Part shown: positions 1 to 6,214 of the stretch, in pieces
How positions within the stretch are numbered: position 1 is the stretch's first letter
Layout of the letters: every line of letters starts with the position of its first letter
Assembly (NCBI GenBank): GCA_017608575.1
Contig: JAFCFP010000060.1
Coordinates: 1 to 6,315, forward strand
Direction of reading: 5' to 3'
DNA length: 6,315 nt
Origin: Candidatus Iainarchaeum sp.
GTDB lineage: Archaea > Iainarchaeota > Iainarchaeia > Iainarchaeales > DTGL01
Notes under the pieces: generated by a model
What the model was told of the DNA's origin: nothing
Seen by the model: the letters and a program-made list of their open reading frames with translations, nothing else
Database searches by the model: none
Made by a program: the position numbers and the translations under genes

Positions 1-898
1 GAATTTTAATACCACTAAAGTCAAGAATTGTTGGCATTATGTCAATTGTTTCAACCTGTTTTTTGACGTGCAATGGTTCCAATTCAGGATGATAAAAGAT
101 TAATGGAACAAGTATTTCTTCATCATATAAATAACGCCCATGTCCTTCGAAACCATGTTCACCCAACGCCTCGCCATGATCGGCAGTAATAACAATAACC
201 GTTTCATCCAACAAATTCAACTCCTTTAATTTTTTTAACAGATCACCAAAAATGCTGTCGACTCTTTTAACGTTTGTTTCATAAGTAGGCTTATAGGGCT
301 TGTGACTGTCAAAGTAATGAATCCATCCAAAAAACTTTTCATCACAATTTCCCTCAAGCCACTTAAAAACACGCTTGTTTGTTTTCTCTCCCGAACAAGA
401 ATGCTCGCTTTTATCCAGAAAACCATTTCTTCTCAAAAAGGCAATAAGCCTAAAAGTATAAGGGCCAACTCTTAAGCGGAATTTGCACAAAAAATGAAAC
501 AACCAATCGTTTTTGCCACTATTAAAATATTTATCAAATCCTCTGTTCAAACCAAAATAGGAACTCAAGTGCTCAACGCTTACCACGGCAAAAGTCTTAA
601 AGCCAGCTTTTTTAAATTCTCCAGCCAGAGTGGGAATTTTTCCTCTGAATCTGTAACCATTTTCTTTAACGCCATGAACATTGGGATAAGTTGAAGTCAA
701 AATTGATGCATGACTTGGATCGGTAGTATTAGACTGGGAAACAACTGTATCAAAAACAATTGATTTTTTAGCCAAAGAATCAATGGCTGGAGTAAGCCCC
801 TTTTTGTTTCCATAAACCTTCAAGTTATCCCTGCGAAATGCATCCAATGTTATAAGCAAAAAATTCATTGGCTTACGCTGAAGCCTGGAAGAATTCAT
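1..898 (-). CDS. Sulfatase / alkaline-phosphatase-superfamily hydrolase or transferase, C-terminus beyond window
   Basis: An open frame of 299 codons runs from ATG at 898 to the left edge with no stop. Visible core: LLITLDAFRRD near residues 14-24 (metal-ligand Asp19), T59-D-P-S-H63 followed by ASILTSTYPNVHGV (the sulfatase C/S-x-P-S-R block), HYFDSHKPY at 194-202, ITADHGEALGEHG at 237-249, and GHGRYLYDEEILVPLIF at 252-268. Family members bind a metal and act on phosphate or sulfate esters. The nucleophile position is Thr59 and the Arg is His63, so formylglycine maturation is not expected; the pattern is closer to Thr-type phospho-transferases and hydrolases of the fold. No signal peptide is seen, so the visible part looks cytoplasmic. 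The ATG overlaps the TGA of the upstream methyltransferase (ATGA, 895-898), which favours this start over Met11. In a glycan locus it may modify glycans with, or strip from them, a phospho- or sulfo-group. Substrate unknown. Confidence 0.9.
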   Translation of the reverse strand, partial: MNSSRLQRKPMNFLLITLDAFRRDNLKVYGNKKGLTPAIDSLAKKSIVFDTVVSQSNTTDPSHASILTSTYPNVHGVKENGYRFRGKIPTLAGEFKKAGFKTFAVVSVEHLSSYFGLNRGFDKYFNSGKNDWLFHFLCKFRLRVGPYTFRLIAFLRRNGFLDKSEHSCSGEKTNKRVFKWLEGNCDEKFFGWIHYFDSHKPYKPTYETNVKRVDSIFGDLLKKLKELNLLDETVIVITADHGEALGEHGFEGHGRYLYDEEILVPLIFYHPELEPLHVKKQVETIDIMPTILDFSGIKI

Positions 899-1157
899 TT
901 CTTTTCCCCCACAAAAAACTCGTTCATTGAAAAGTTATAAAATTCTTTTCTCAAGACCTTGAAGCCCGCTCTCTCAAGCATCGCCACAAACTCTCCCAAG
1001 CCGTAATACCTTTCGTGCCTGAATTTTCCCACCAAGCCCAAAAAGGAAAGGAGTTTCAACAACCAGTCAGACTGTGCTGTTGGCATCCATACAAGAATTT
1101 TTCCGCCTTTTCGTAGCACCCTGTTGCATTCGCGCAACGCTTTTTCTGCATACTTTA

Positions 1158-1233
1158 AGTGCTCAACCATTGAATTGAGGACGACAACGTCAAAGAGTGC
1201 TCAACCATTGAATTGAGGACGACAACGTCAAAG
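1158..1233. repeat. Exact 38-bp tandem direct duplication inside the methyltransferase
   Basis: Positions 1158-1195 and 1196-1233 are identical and directly adjacent. The unit encodes the conserved FDVVVLNSMVEH stretch on the minus strand. Its length is not a multiple of three (38 = 3x12+2), so the duplication shifts the reading frame. The flanking bases differ at both ends (a at 1157 versus g at 1195; a at 1196 versus c at 1234), so there is no microhomology at the junction. Confidence 0.97.
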
Positions 1234-1462
1234 CTCTCGCTTGGGAATGGCAATGAGTAAACGCTCACTTGATAGAATTCAATTCCCTGCACTGAAAGCC
1301 TTCTGTGCCTCTGAATGTCCGCTCCTACTCTTCTTTTTGCCTTCAGCCCATGTAAAAGCCATGCATCTCCACAGCCTACATCAAGCACCTCTGTCTGCGG
1401 GCTAATGAAAGGTTGCACGAGTGAGAGAATTTGTTTCCTCCTAGATTGTTTGAACATTTTTT

Positions 1463-1467
1463 CCACC
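1463..1467 (-). promoter_or_regulatory. GGTGG ribosome-binding site favouring ATG at 1457
   Basis: On the minus strand GGTGG lies 5 nt before an ATG (1457-1455) that is residue 12 of the GTG-initiated reading of the broken methyltransferase. It sits downstream of the glycosyltransferase stop at 1474-1476. It matches the anti-Shine-Dalgarno core (CACC) of archaeal 16S rRNA. Starting here gives a 174-aa restored protein with no overlap with the preceding gene. The GTG at 1490 has no comparable site. Confidence 0.45.
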
Positions 1468-1473
1468 AAAAAA

Positions 1474-2148
1474 TCACTTGAATTTTCCACGCAAAACTGC
1501 TTTAAAGAAAAGCCATAAATGCTTAAAAAAACTAAGCGTTGAATTACCTTTTCTCATTTCAGCAACAATTTTAACTTCCTTGTAACGCAAACCTTTAGTT
1601 ATAGCGCGAGCGGTAAATTCTGCTTCAAAATCCAACCCTTTTGCTTTGATTTCAGGCATTTCTTGCAATACCTTTTTTCTAAAAGCCCTTAAACCAGTTG
1701 TAACATCAGTAACTTTTCTCTGCAATAAAACACTGGCAAACAATGCTCCAATCTTATTTGCAAGAACACGGTGCCATGCAAGATCCTTTGGCCACATTCG
1801 CCTAAAACGCGTTCCAACCACTAAATCCGCATTCTCTAATTCACGCATCATTCTGGGAATTGCTTCAGGTGGATAAGTGCAATCAGCATCAATTGTTACA
1901 ACAACTTCGTTTTTTGCTTTATTAAAACCTGTTTTTAAAGCAAAGGCTTTTCCTTTATTTTGCTTGTGACTTACAACAATTGCTCCTTCTCTTTTTGCAA
2001 TTTGTGCTGTGCTATCAGTGCTACCATCATCCACTACAATTATTTCATCGCCTTTACTGCAAATCTTTTTGCATCTCCTAATCACTTCAGCAATGCCCTT
2101 TTCCTCATTGAAAGCAGGAATAATGATTGAAAAATTCTCCATCTTCAT
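1474..2148 (-). CDS. GT2 glycosyltransferase, dolichyl-phosphate mannose/glucose synthase-like
   Basis: A 224-aa GT-A-fold enzyme. Motifs in order: SIIIPAFNEE (7-16), IIVVDDGSTD (36-45), NKGKAFALKTG (64-74), metal-binding DAD (87-89), VVGTRF (110-115), DVTTGLRAFRK (148-158), LDFEAEFTARA (172-182) and EVKIVAEMRKGNS (191-203). The order and spacing match polyprenyl/dolichyl-phosphate sugar synthases of the DPM1 type, which move a sugar from GDP- or UDP-sugar to a lipid phosphate on the cytoplasmic face. The protein stops after the catalytic domain with no transmembrane helices, as in the short DPM1 class; an aromatic stretch FFKHLWLFFKAV (207-218) could associate with the membrane. Start is ATG at 2148; Met3 (2142) is a close alternative. 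It follows the methyltransferase by 38 bp. Its stop may overlap the start of the broken methyltransferase. Donor sugar cannot be told from sequence. Confidence 0.9.
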   Translation of the reverse strand: MKMENFSIIIPAFNEEKGIAEVIRRCKKICSKGDEIIVVDDGSTDSTAQIAKREGAIVVSHKQNKGKAFALKTGFNKAKNEVVVTIDADCTYPPEAIPRMMRELENADLVVGTRFRRMWPKDLAWHRVLANKIGALFASVLLQRKVTDVTTGLRAFRKKVLQEMPEIKAKGLDFEAEFTARAITKGLRYKEVKIVAEMRKGNSTLSFFKHLWLFFKAVLRGKFK

Positions 2149-2182
2149 TTCCCTTCACTTTTCCTAAATTCCGCAAAAAACA

Positions 2183-2194
2183 TTTTTTAAATAT
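2183..2194 (-). promoter_or_regulatory. Possible archaeal TATA box for the DPM1-like gene
   Basis: On the minus strand ATATTTAAAAAA overlaps the last codons and stop of the methyltransferase ending at 2187. Its centre is about 40 bp before the ATG at 2148. With the usual 25-27 bp TATA-to-start spacing this would give a leader of about 15 nt holding GTGAAGGG. This is the larger of the two gaps in the gene set, so an internal promoter is plausible, but the window is AT-rich and such strings arise by chance. Confidence 0.25.
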
Positions 2195-2966
2195 GTTTTA
2201 AACGCTTTACTGCAATTGCCTCCAAATGCGTTCCCAAAAAAAATCTGAGTGGGGAACGACCACACAACCATTTCACTGACCTTGACTTGAGAATGCTCAC
2301 AAAAGGCAAAAAGAAAAAATCAAAACGCTTTCCCTTCACTGCAACCTCAAACCATTCAGGCACAAAACGCATTCTAATAAGTGGAAAAAAACCAGCTTTG
2401 CGCAACGAAGAACGCAGTGAAAAATAATTCTTCTCATTCACATGCATTCGCTCATTCAAGCCGCGCTTCATTCCAAGCAAGCCAGCAATTGCATACAAAG
2501 GCCTTGCAACCAAACTGCTTGGAGAAGTGGTAACAACCATTTTTCCCCCGCAGAGCAAAACCCTCCATATTTCCGCTAACACTTCTCTCTCAACCTCTAT
2601 TGGAATGTGTTCAATTGTTTCAAGAAAAAAAACCTTATTGAACACATTGCTTTTAAAAGGAAGCATTGAAGCATCAGCCAAAACAAAAAAAGCCCTTCCA
2701 CGAGCATTCCTGGAAGCAATCCTTAAAGCATTCATTGAAAAATCCACTCCAACCGAAAAACAACCACGCTTTCCGCACTCAATTGCTATTTCTCCGCGAC
2801 CACAGCCCAAATCAAGCACCCTCTCGCCCTTGCACGGGAAAAGCAGCTCCAAGGCGCGGCAGAACGACTCATGCAGTTTTCCGCTTCCAAAGTCCTCACT
2901 TCCCCTACAGCAGTGCCTGAAATACCTTTCCGAATACAATTCCCTGAGTTCTTTGCCTTCAACCAT
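2187..2966 (-). CDS. Class I SAM-dependent methyltransferase (Methyltransf_11-like)
   Basis: A 259-aa protein. A Tyr/Phe-rich lead-in (LYSERYFRHC, 10-19; GSGKLHESF, 27-35) precedes motif I VLDLGCGRGEI (50-60), which binds SAM. Asp75 in VGVDF is the likely ribose-binding acid, followed by LADASMLPF (96-104), VFFLETIEHIP (112-122) and EIWRVLLCGGKMVVTTSPS (132-150). The C-terminal 100 residues are hydrophobic and basic (WFEVAVKGKRFDFFFLPFV) and may bind a lipid-linked substrate or membrane; no clear transmembrane helix is seen. ATG at 2966 overlaps the preceding glycosyltransferase stop by 8 bp, with GAGTGG just upstream, which supports coupling. The gene is locally GC-rich (35 of 60 bases at 2821-2880), unlike the GT genes. 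Methylation of a sugar hydroxyl or a terminal glycan residue is the likely job from context; quinone or small-molecule methylation cannot be excluded. Confidence 0.9.
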   Translation of the reverse strand: MVEGKELRELYSERYFRHCCRGSEDFGSGKLHESFCRALELLFPCKGERVLDLGCGRGEIAIECGKRGCFSVGVDFSMNALRIASRNARGRAFFVLADASMLPFKSNVFNKVFFLETIEHIPIEVEREVLAEIWRVLLCGGKMVVTTSPSSLVARPLYAIAGLLGMKRGLNERMHVNEKNYFSLRSSLRKAGFFPLIRMRFVPEWFEVAVKGKRFDFFFLPFVSILKSRSVKWLCGRSPLRFFLGTHLEAIAVKRLKHI

Positions 2967-4122
2967 TTCTTTCCACTCTTTTAAGAACTTTTTTTGTTAC
3001 AGCAAGCCAGTTGTATTCCTGCAATATTTCCATTCTATTGCGTTTGCCGATTTTTTTACGCAAAGCAGTATTGCGTGACAACTTCAAAATGCCTGCAACA
3101 ATTTCTTTTGGCGAATTGTTCACAAGCAATCCATTTTTTCCATTTCTCACTAATTTTTTAAGATTGCCCATGTTTGTTGCAATCACTGGCTTGCCACATG
3201 CCTTGTATTCATGCACTTTTAAAGGCGAATAAAAATAAGAACATTCCCTGAAAAGAGCATATTTTTTGTCAAACAATGCAATGCAAATATCGCTCGAATT
3301 AATAAAAGCATTCATTTTTTTTGCCGGCACAAAGCCAAGCAAAAAAACATTTCTCAAACCTTTTTCGTTAAGCATTTTTTTGATTTCCCCAAACATTTCG
3401 CCTTTTCCCGCCAACAAGAATTTAATTGCCGGATCTTTTCTTTCAAGAATTTCAGCCGCTTCAATTATTTCACGCAAAGCATGCCATTTCCTAAAAGAAC
3501 CGGAATAAAAAACCGTTTTTCCACGCTTTAAAGAAAACTTTTTCACTATTGCATTGCTTCTTTTTGCGGGATAAAACTTTTCAGGATTTGCACCGTAATG
3601 AATTTTAATAATTTTTTCCCTCGGCAAACCCAAAGCCATGCACTTATGCGTTATTGTTACTAAGTCAGCAAAGCGCGCAGTAAAATAAAACCATTGCTTT
3701 ACCAAAGCACTCAACAACGAATACTTGAATTCATGTTCTGCAACCTGCACCACTGGCTCGTTCATTTCAAGAATGCATTTTTTGCCTAAAATTTTTCCCA
3801 ACACAATTGCCCAATTGCCAAAAATCCTGTTCCTTTCATACACCAAATCAATTACCCTAAAAGCAAGCAAGTAAACAAAAAGAGGAATTGAAAAAAGCCA
3901 AAAATTCAAAACACGCAAAAAACCATGTTCAAAAAAAACAGGCAAGCGGTAAATTGAAATATTACCTTTTTTTTCAAAAAAAGACTGGTTTTTTTTCTTC
4001 AATGAAACAATGAACACTTTATGCCCCAATTGTTCAAGCGCTTCAGCGCTTTCTTGAACATGAGTTGAACCACCATGAAAAGCAGGAATGCTTACATCAA
4101 TTGCAGAGTAAAGAATCTTCAT
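2959..4122 (-). CDS. GT4-family (GT-B fold) glycosyltransferase
   Basis: A 387-aa retaining-type glycosyltransferase. The N-terminal acceptor domain opens MKILYSAIDV with the glycine loop HGGSTHV (16-22) and LEMNEPV (118-124). The donor domain carries VFYSGSFRKWHAL (204-216), LAGKGE (237-242), LLGFVP (261-266), and SPLKVHEYKACGKPVIATNMG (299-319) followed by GKNGLLV. Glu305 is the second Glu of the family E-x7-E motif; the first is replaced by Phe297, as in the 'SPLK..EY' subgroup of GT4. A hydrophobic stretch at 72-90 may be a membrane-association element. Start ATG at 4122 overlaps the preceding GT stop (ATGA) and has GGGGAG 6 nt upstream. Three homopolymer tracts (3967-3996) lie in codons 43-52. 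It would transfer a hexose from a nucleotide-sugar to a growing glycan at the cytoplasmic membrane. Sugar not predictable. Confidence 0.9.
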   Translation of the reverse strand: MKILYSAIDVSIPAFHGGSTHVQESAEALEQLGHKVFIVSLKKKNQSFFEKKGNISIYRLPVFFEHGFLRVLNFWLFSIPLFVYLLAFRVIDLVYERNRIFGNWAIVLGKILGKKCILEMNEPVVQVAEHEFKYSLLSALVKQWFYFTARFADLVTITHKCMALGLPREKIIKIHYGANPEKFYPAKRSNAIVKKFSLKRGKTVFYSGSFRKWHALREIIEAAEILERKDPAIKFLLAGKGEMFGEIKKMLNEKGLRNVFLLGFVPAKKMNAFINSSDICIALFDKKYALFRECSYFYSPLKVHEYKACGKPVIATNMGNLKKLVRNGKNGLLVNNSPKEIVAGILKLSRNTALRKKIGKRNRMEILQEYNWLAVTKKVLKRVERNG

Positions 4123-5234
4123 TTTCTGCTCCCCATTACACTTGAATACACTTTAATTAAATCCCTTATTCTTTCATTCCAGGAAAACTTTTTCACTGCA
4201 TTCTTTGCCCTAATGGAAAAGAGTTGCTTTTGCTTTTCACTCAAAGAAAGAATTTGGAGGATTTTTTCAGCTGCCTTTTTTGGCTGGAAAAAATCAACAA
4301 CAAATCCAGCCCGCGAATCAAACACTATTTTTTCAAAAGTGGGAATTCTGTTAAGCACTGGAATACAACCAGAAGCCATTGCCTCCAATGCACTCACCCC
4401 AAAACCCTCATATTCCGAAGAAGAAACAAAAAATTCCGCCTTAGAATAATACTCAAGCAATTTTGTGCTTGAAACAGCGCCAGCGAATTTTACTTGCTTT
4501 GAAATGCCAAGTTTTTGTGCTTTCTTTTTCAGTCCAGAGAGCAGTCCTTCAAAGTCTCCACCAACAATAAAAAGCCTTGCTTTTTTGTTTTTTTTGAAAA
4601 CAATGGCAAATGCTTCAAGCAACAAATCAATGCGCTTGTTTTTGCTCAATCTGCCAACAAAAAGAAAAGTGCTTTTTTCTTTTTTGCCGCCAAGCTTTGA
4701 AAAATTTTTTAACCGCAAACCGTTTTCAACTATTGAAATCTTTTCCTTTGGCACAATTCGCGAAAAAAGCCTTGCATCGTTCTCGCTTACCGCAATCACT
4801 TTGTCCGCAAACCTTAACAAAAACCTGTTCCATGCATAAAAATAAATCCTTTTCAAAAGGCCTTTGGATGTGTGAAATATTCCGCCATGAGTGCTTAAAA
4901 CAACCGGTTTGCCGTGAAAAAGCTTCAACAAAATAAGGGCATCTGCAAAAAACCCAATGCCATGCACATGCAATACATCACAATCCTTCAATGAAAAAAT
5001 CACACTTGGGCTTATTCGATAAAAACCCAAATCCAGAAATGGAAGCCTTTTAATGGAAATTCCATTCACTGAATCTGTCACTGGCAACACTTTATTGGAA
5101 TTAGCACACTTGTTAAGGCAAACAACCCTGCTTTTATGGCCTTTCTTTTTAAGCTCCAAGCAATAATCCATTATAATGGTTTCAATGCCACCCTCACATG
5201 GCCAAAACCTGTTGGAAAAATGGCAAATTTTCAC
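4119..5234 (-). CDS. GT4-family glycosyltransferase, PimA-like GT-B fold
   Basis: A 371-aa enzyme with a complete GT4 signature. The N-terminal glycine loop is WPCEGGIETI (11-20); the acceptor domain has DVLHVHGIG (86-94) and VVLSTHGGIFHT (111-122), with VIAVSENDA at 146-154. The donor domain begins at FLFVGRLSKNKRID (190-203), where Arg195 and Lys200 are the expected donor diphosphate contacts. LFIVGGD (221-227), VKFAGAV (248-254) and E276-GFGVSAL-E284 follow; the last is an intact E-x7-E motif. Start is GTG at 5234 with GGAGG 8 nt upstream, overlapping the preceding stop (GTGA). An ATG-initiated alternative would lie within the domain, so GTG is strongly favoured. With its neighbours it likely extends a lipid-linked surface glycan in the cytoplasm. 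The donor sugar cannot be read from sequence. Confidence 0.92.
   Translation of the reverse strand: MKICHFSNRFWPCEGGIETIIMDYCLELKKKGHKSRVVCLNKCANSNKVLPVTDSVNGISIKRLPFLDLGFYRISPSVIFSLKDCDVLHVHGIGFFADALILLKLFHGKPVVLSTHGGIFHTSKGLLKRIYFYAWNRFLLRFADKVIAVSENDARLFSRIVPKEKISIVENGLRLKNFSKLGGKKEKSTFLFVGRLSKNKRIDLLLEAFAIVFKKNKKARLFIVGGDFEGLLSGLKKKAQKLGISKQVKFAGAVSSTKLLEYYSKAEFFVSSSEYEGFGVSALEAMASGCIPVLNRIPTFEKIVFDSRAGFVVDFFQPKKAAEKILQILSLSEKQKQLFSIRAKNAVKKFSWNERIRDLIKVYSSVMGSRK
4129..4134 (-). promoter_or_regulatory. GGGGAG Shine-Dalgarno-like site for the GT4 gene at 4122
   Basis: GGGGAG on the minus strand lies 6 nt before the ATG at 4122, inside the last codons of the upstream glycosyltransferase (MGSRK end). 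Together with the ATGA overlap it fixes the start and implies translational coupling. Confidence 0.5.
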
Positions 5235-6205
5235 TTTTTAAGCCTCCAAACGCCTGCAGCTGTGCCATTAATCAATCCGATCAAAAAGGCTATATCTCGC
5301 GCCATTAAAATAAAAAAAGAAGCCAAACCCATAAAAAAACCGCGTTTCAATGCAAAAAAAACAAAGGGTAAAGTGGAAAAAATGAATAAAAAGAGGCATA
5401 ACATAGCAAAAAACAAGAGATTTTCACTAATCACTGAAAGTACCAAAAAGGCAAAAAACAGCCCCAAAAAAGCAATTTGGGCTTTTAGTGTTTGGGGCGT
5501 ATAACTGTCAACTGCTGCTTTCGCTGAATGTTTTTTGTAGAGTAAAACACGCCAGAATGCATGAACGTATTTTCTATGCAAGTAATCACTCAAAGAAGAA
5601 GGATGCTTGTGGTAAACAATTGCTTTTGGGTTAAATTTCAACAAATAACCCTTTTCCGAGAGCTTGTAACTCAAATCAGGGTCTTCACCGCTTGCTTTTA
5701 AAAACTCTCTTGAAAAACCCTGCTCTTTTAAGAATATTTCCTTGCGGTAAGCTGCAGAATAAGAACCAATCCAGTCAATTTTTTTGGATGACTTCATTTT
5801 TTTATAACGGTATTCTATTTCAGTTTGAACGAAGCGGGCAATGAATTCCTTTTGCTTTGTTTTGTAAGCGCCTTGAACACCTACAACGCGTTTGTTTTTA
5901 AACGGGGAAACCATTTCTTCAAGCCAGTTTTTTTCAGCAATACAATCAGCATCAATAAACACAACAATTTCATGCCTTGCATTTCTTGCACCATTGTTGC
6001 GCGCTGTCGCTGGCCCGGAATTCTTTTGCCTTATAATCTTAATGCCTTTGATTTTTTTTATTCTTTCAGGGGTTTTATCAGTGCTGCCGTCATCCACTAC
6101 AATTATTTCAAATTTTGCAGAAAATTCCTGTTTTAACAAGGAGGAAATGCATTCGCTTACTGTGCTCTCAGCATTAAAAACAGGCACAATAACGCTTGCG
6201 TTCAT
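5231..6205 (-). CDS. GT2 glycosyltransferase with C-terminal membrane helices
   Basis: A 324-aa inverting-type glycosyltransferase. The GT-A domain shows ASVIVPVFNAE (3-13), IIVVDDGSTD (34-43), NSGPATARNNGA (62-73), metal-binding DAD (85-87), SYSAAYRKE (148-156), the catalytic-base region GEDPDLSYKL (173-182) and RKYVHAFWR (211-219), the counterpart of the QxxRW block of processive GT2 enzymes. Hydrophobic segments near 242-260, 263-286 and 290-312 form two to three transmembrane helices that anchor the C-terminus, ending in basic WRLKK. Start ATG at 6205 follows the stop of the preceding CDS at 6215 by 9 bp. The stop overlaps the next GT start (GTGA). The gene is AT-rich (about 32% GC by hand over 5281-5400). 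It probably adds a sugar to a membrane-bound acceptor; exopolysaccharide or protein-glycosylation roles are both possible. Confidence 0.9.
   Translation of the reverse strand: MNASVIVPVFNAESTVSECISSLLKQEFSAKFEIIVVDDGSTDKTPERIKKIKGIKIIRQKNSGPATARNNGARNARHEIVVFIDADCIAEKNWLEEMVSPFKNKRVVGVQGAYKTKQKEFIARFVQTEIEYRYKKMKSSKKIDWIGSYSAAYRKEIFLKEQGFSREFLKASGEDPDLSYKLSEKGYLLKFNPKAIVYHKHPSSLSDYLHRKYVHAFWRVLLYKKHSAKAAVDSYTPQTLKAQIAFLGLFFAFLVLSVISENLLFFAMLCLFLFIFSTLPFVFFALKRGFFMGLASFFILMARDIAFLIGLINGTAAGVWRLKK
5243..5247 (-). promoter_or_regulatory. GGAGG Shine-Dalgarno for the GTG start at 5234
   Basis: A consensus GGAGG lies 8 nt before the GTG on the minus strand, within the WRLKK codons of the upstream gene. 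This decides in favour of the GTG start and points to coupled translation of the two glycosyltransferases. Confidence 0.65.
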
Positions 6206-6214
6206 TAAACCAAC

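Larger units (their letters stand above)
895..1490 (-). pseudogene. Class I SAM-dependent methyltransferase split by a 38-bp tandem duplication
   Basis: Two overlapping fragments cover one methyltransferase. The upstream part (GTG at 1490, stop TAA at 1155-1157, 111 aa) holds motif I VLDVGCGD at residues 35-42, VGADI at 55-59 and FDVVVLNSMVEH at 87-98, then a nonsense tail of 13 residues. The downstream part (ATG at 1170, TGA at 895, 91 aa) starts again with MVEH and continues ECNRVLRKGGKILVWMP. Removing one copy of the exact 38-bp repeat (1158-1195 / 1196-1233) restores a continuous 185-aa protein, a normal size for a Methyltransf_11-like enzyme. As written, the SAM site and the C-terminal half are on different polypeptides. 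The first start may instead be ATG at 1457, which has GGTGG 5 nt upstream; the GTG at 1490 would overlap the preceding glycosyltransferase by 17 bp. Likely role if intact: methylation of a sugar or lipid-linked glycan. A sequencing or assembly error is possible. Confidence 0.88.

Noticed and set aside
235..426. Minus-strand 63-codon frame within the sulfatase region
   Set aside because: It is a different frame from the sulfatase, whose conserved motifs run continuously through the same bases.
1155..1233. Programmed ribosomal frameshift in the methyltransferase
   Set aside because: There is no slippery site at the junction, and the frame change is fully explained by the 38-bp duplicated segment; a frameshift would still insert duplicated residues.
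1158..1233. CRISPR-like or regulatory repeat
   Set aside because: Only two directly abutting copies with no spacer, and the unit is coding sequence of a conserved methyltransferase motif.
2165..2190. A/T palindrome AAAAAATGTTTTTT after the methyltransferase stop as a terminator
   Set aside because: It has almost no loop and no GC stem. A minus-strand T run of six could aid archaeal termination, but the next gene follows within 38 bp, so the support is too weak.
2527..3078. Plus-strand open frame of 183 codons
   Set aside because: It lies opposite a methyltransferase with all class I motifs and the end of a GT4 gene. Its translation is Ser/Lys/Pro-rich with no domain; it is a shadow.
5136..5504. 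Plus-strand open frame of 122 codons, Lys-rich
   Set aside because: Antisense to the transmembrane end of the GT2 gene; the lysine richness is simply the complement of Phe codons.
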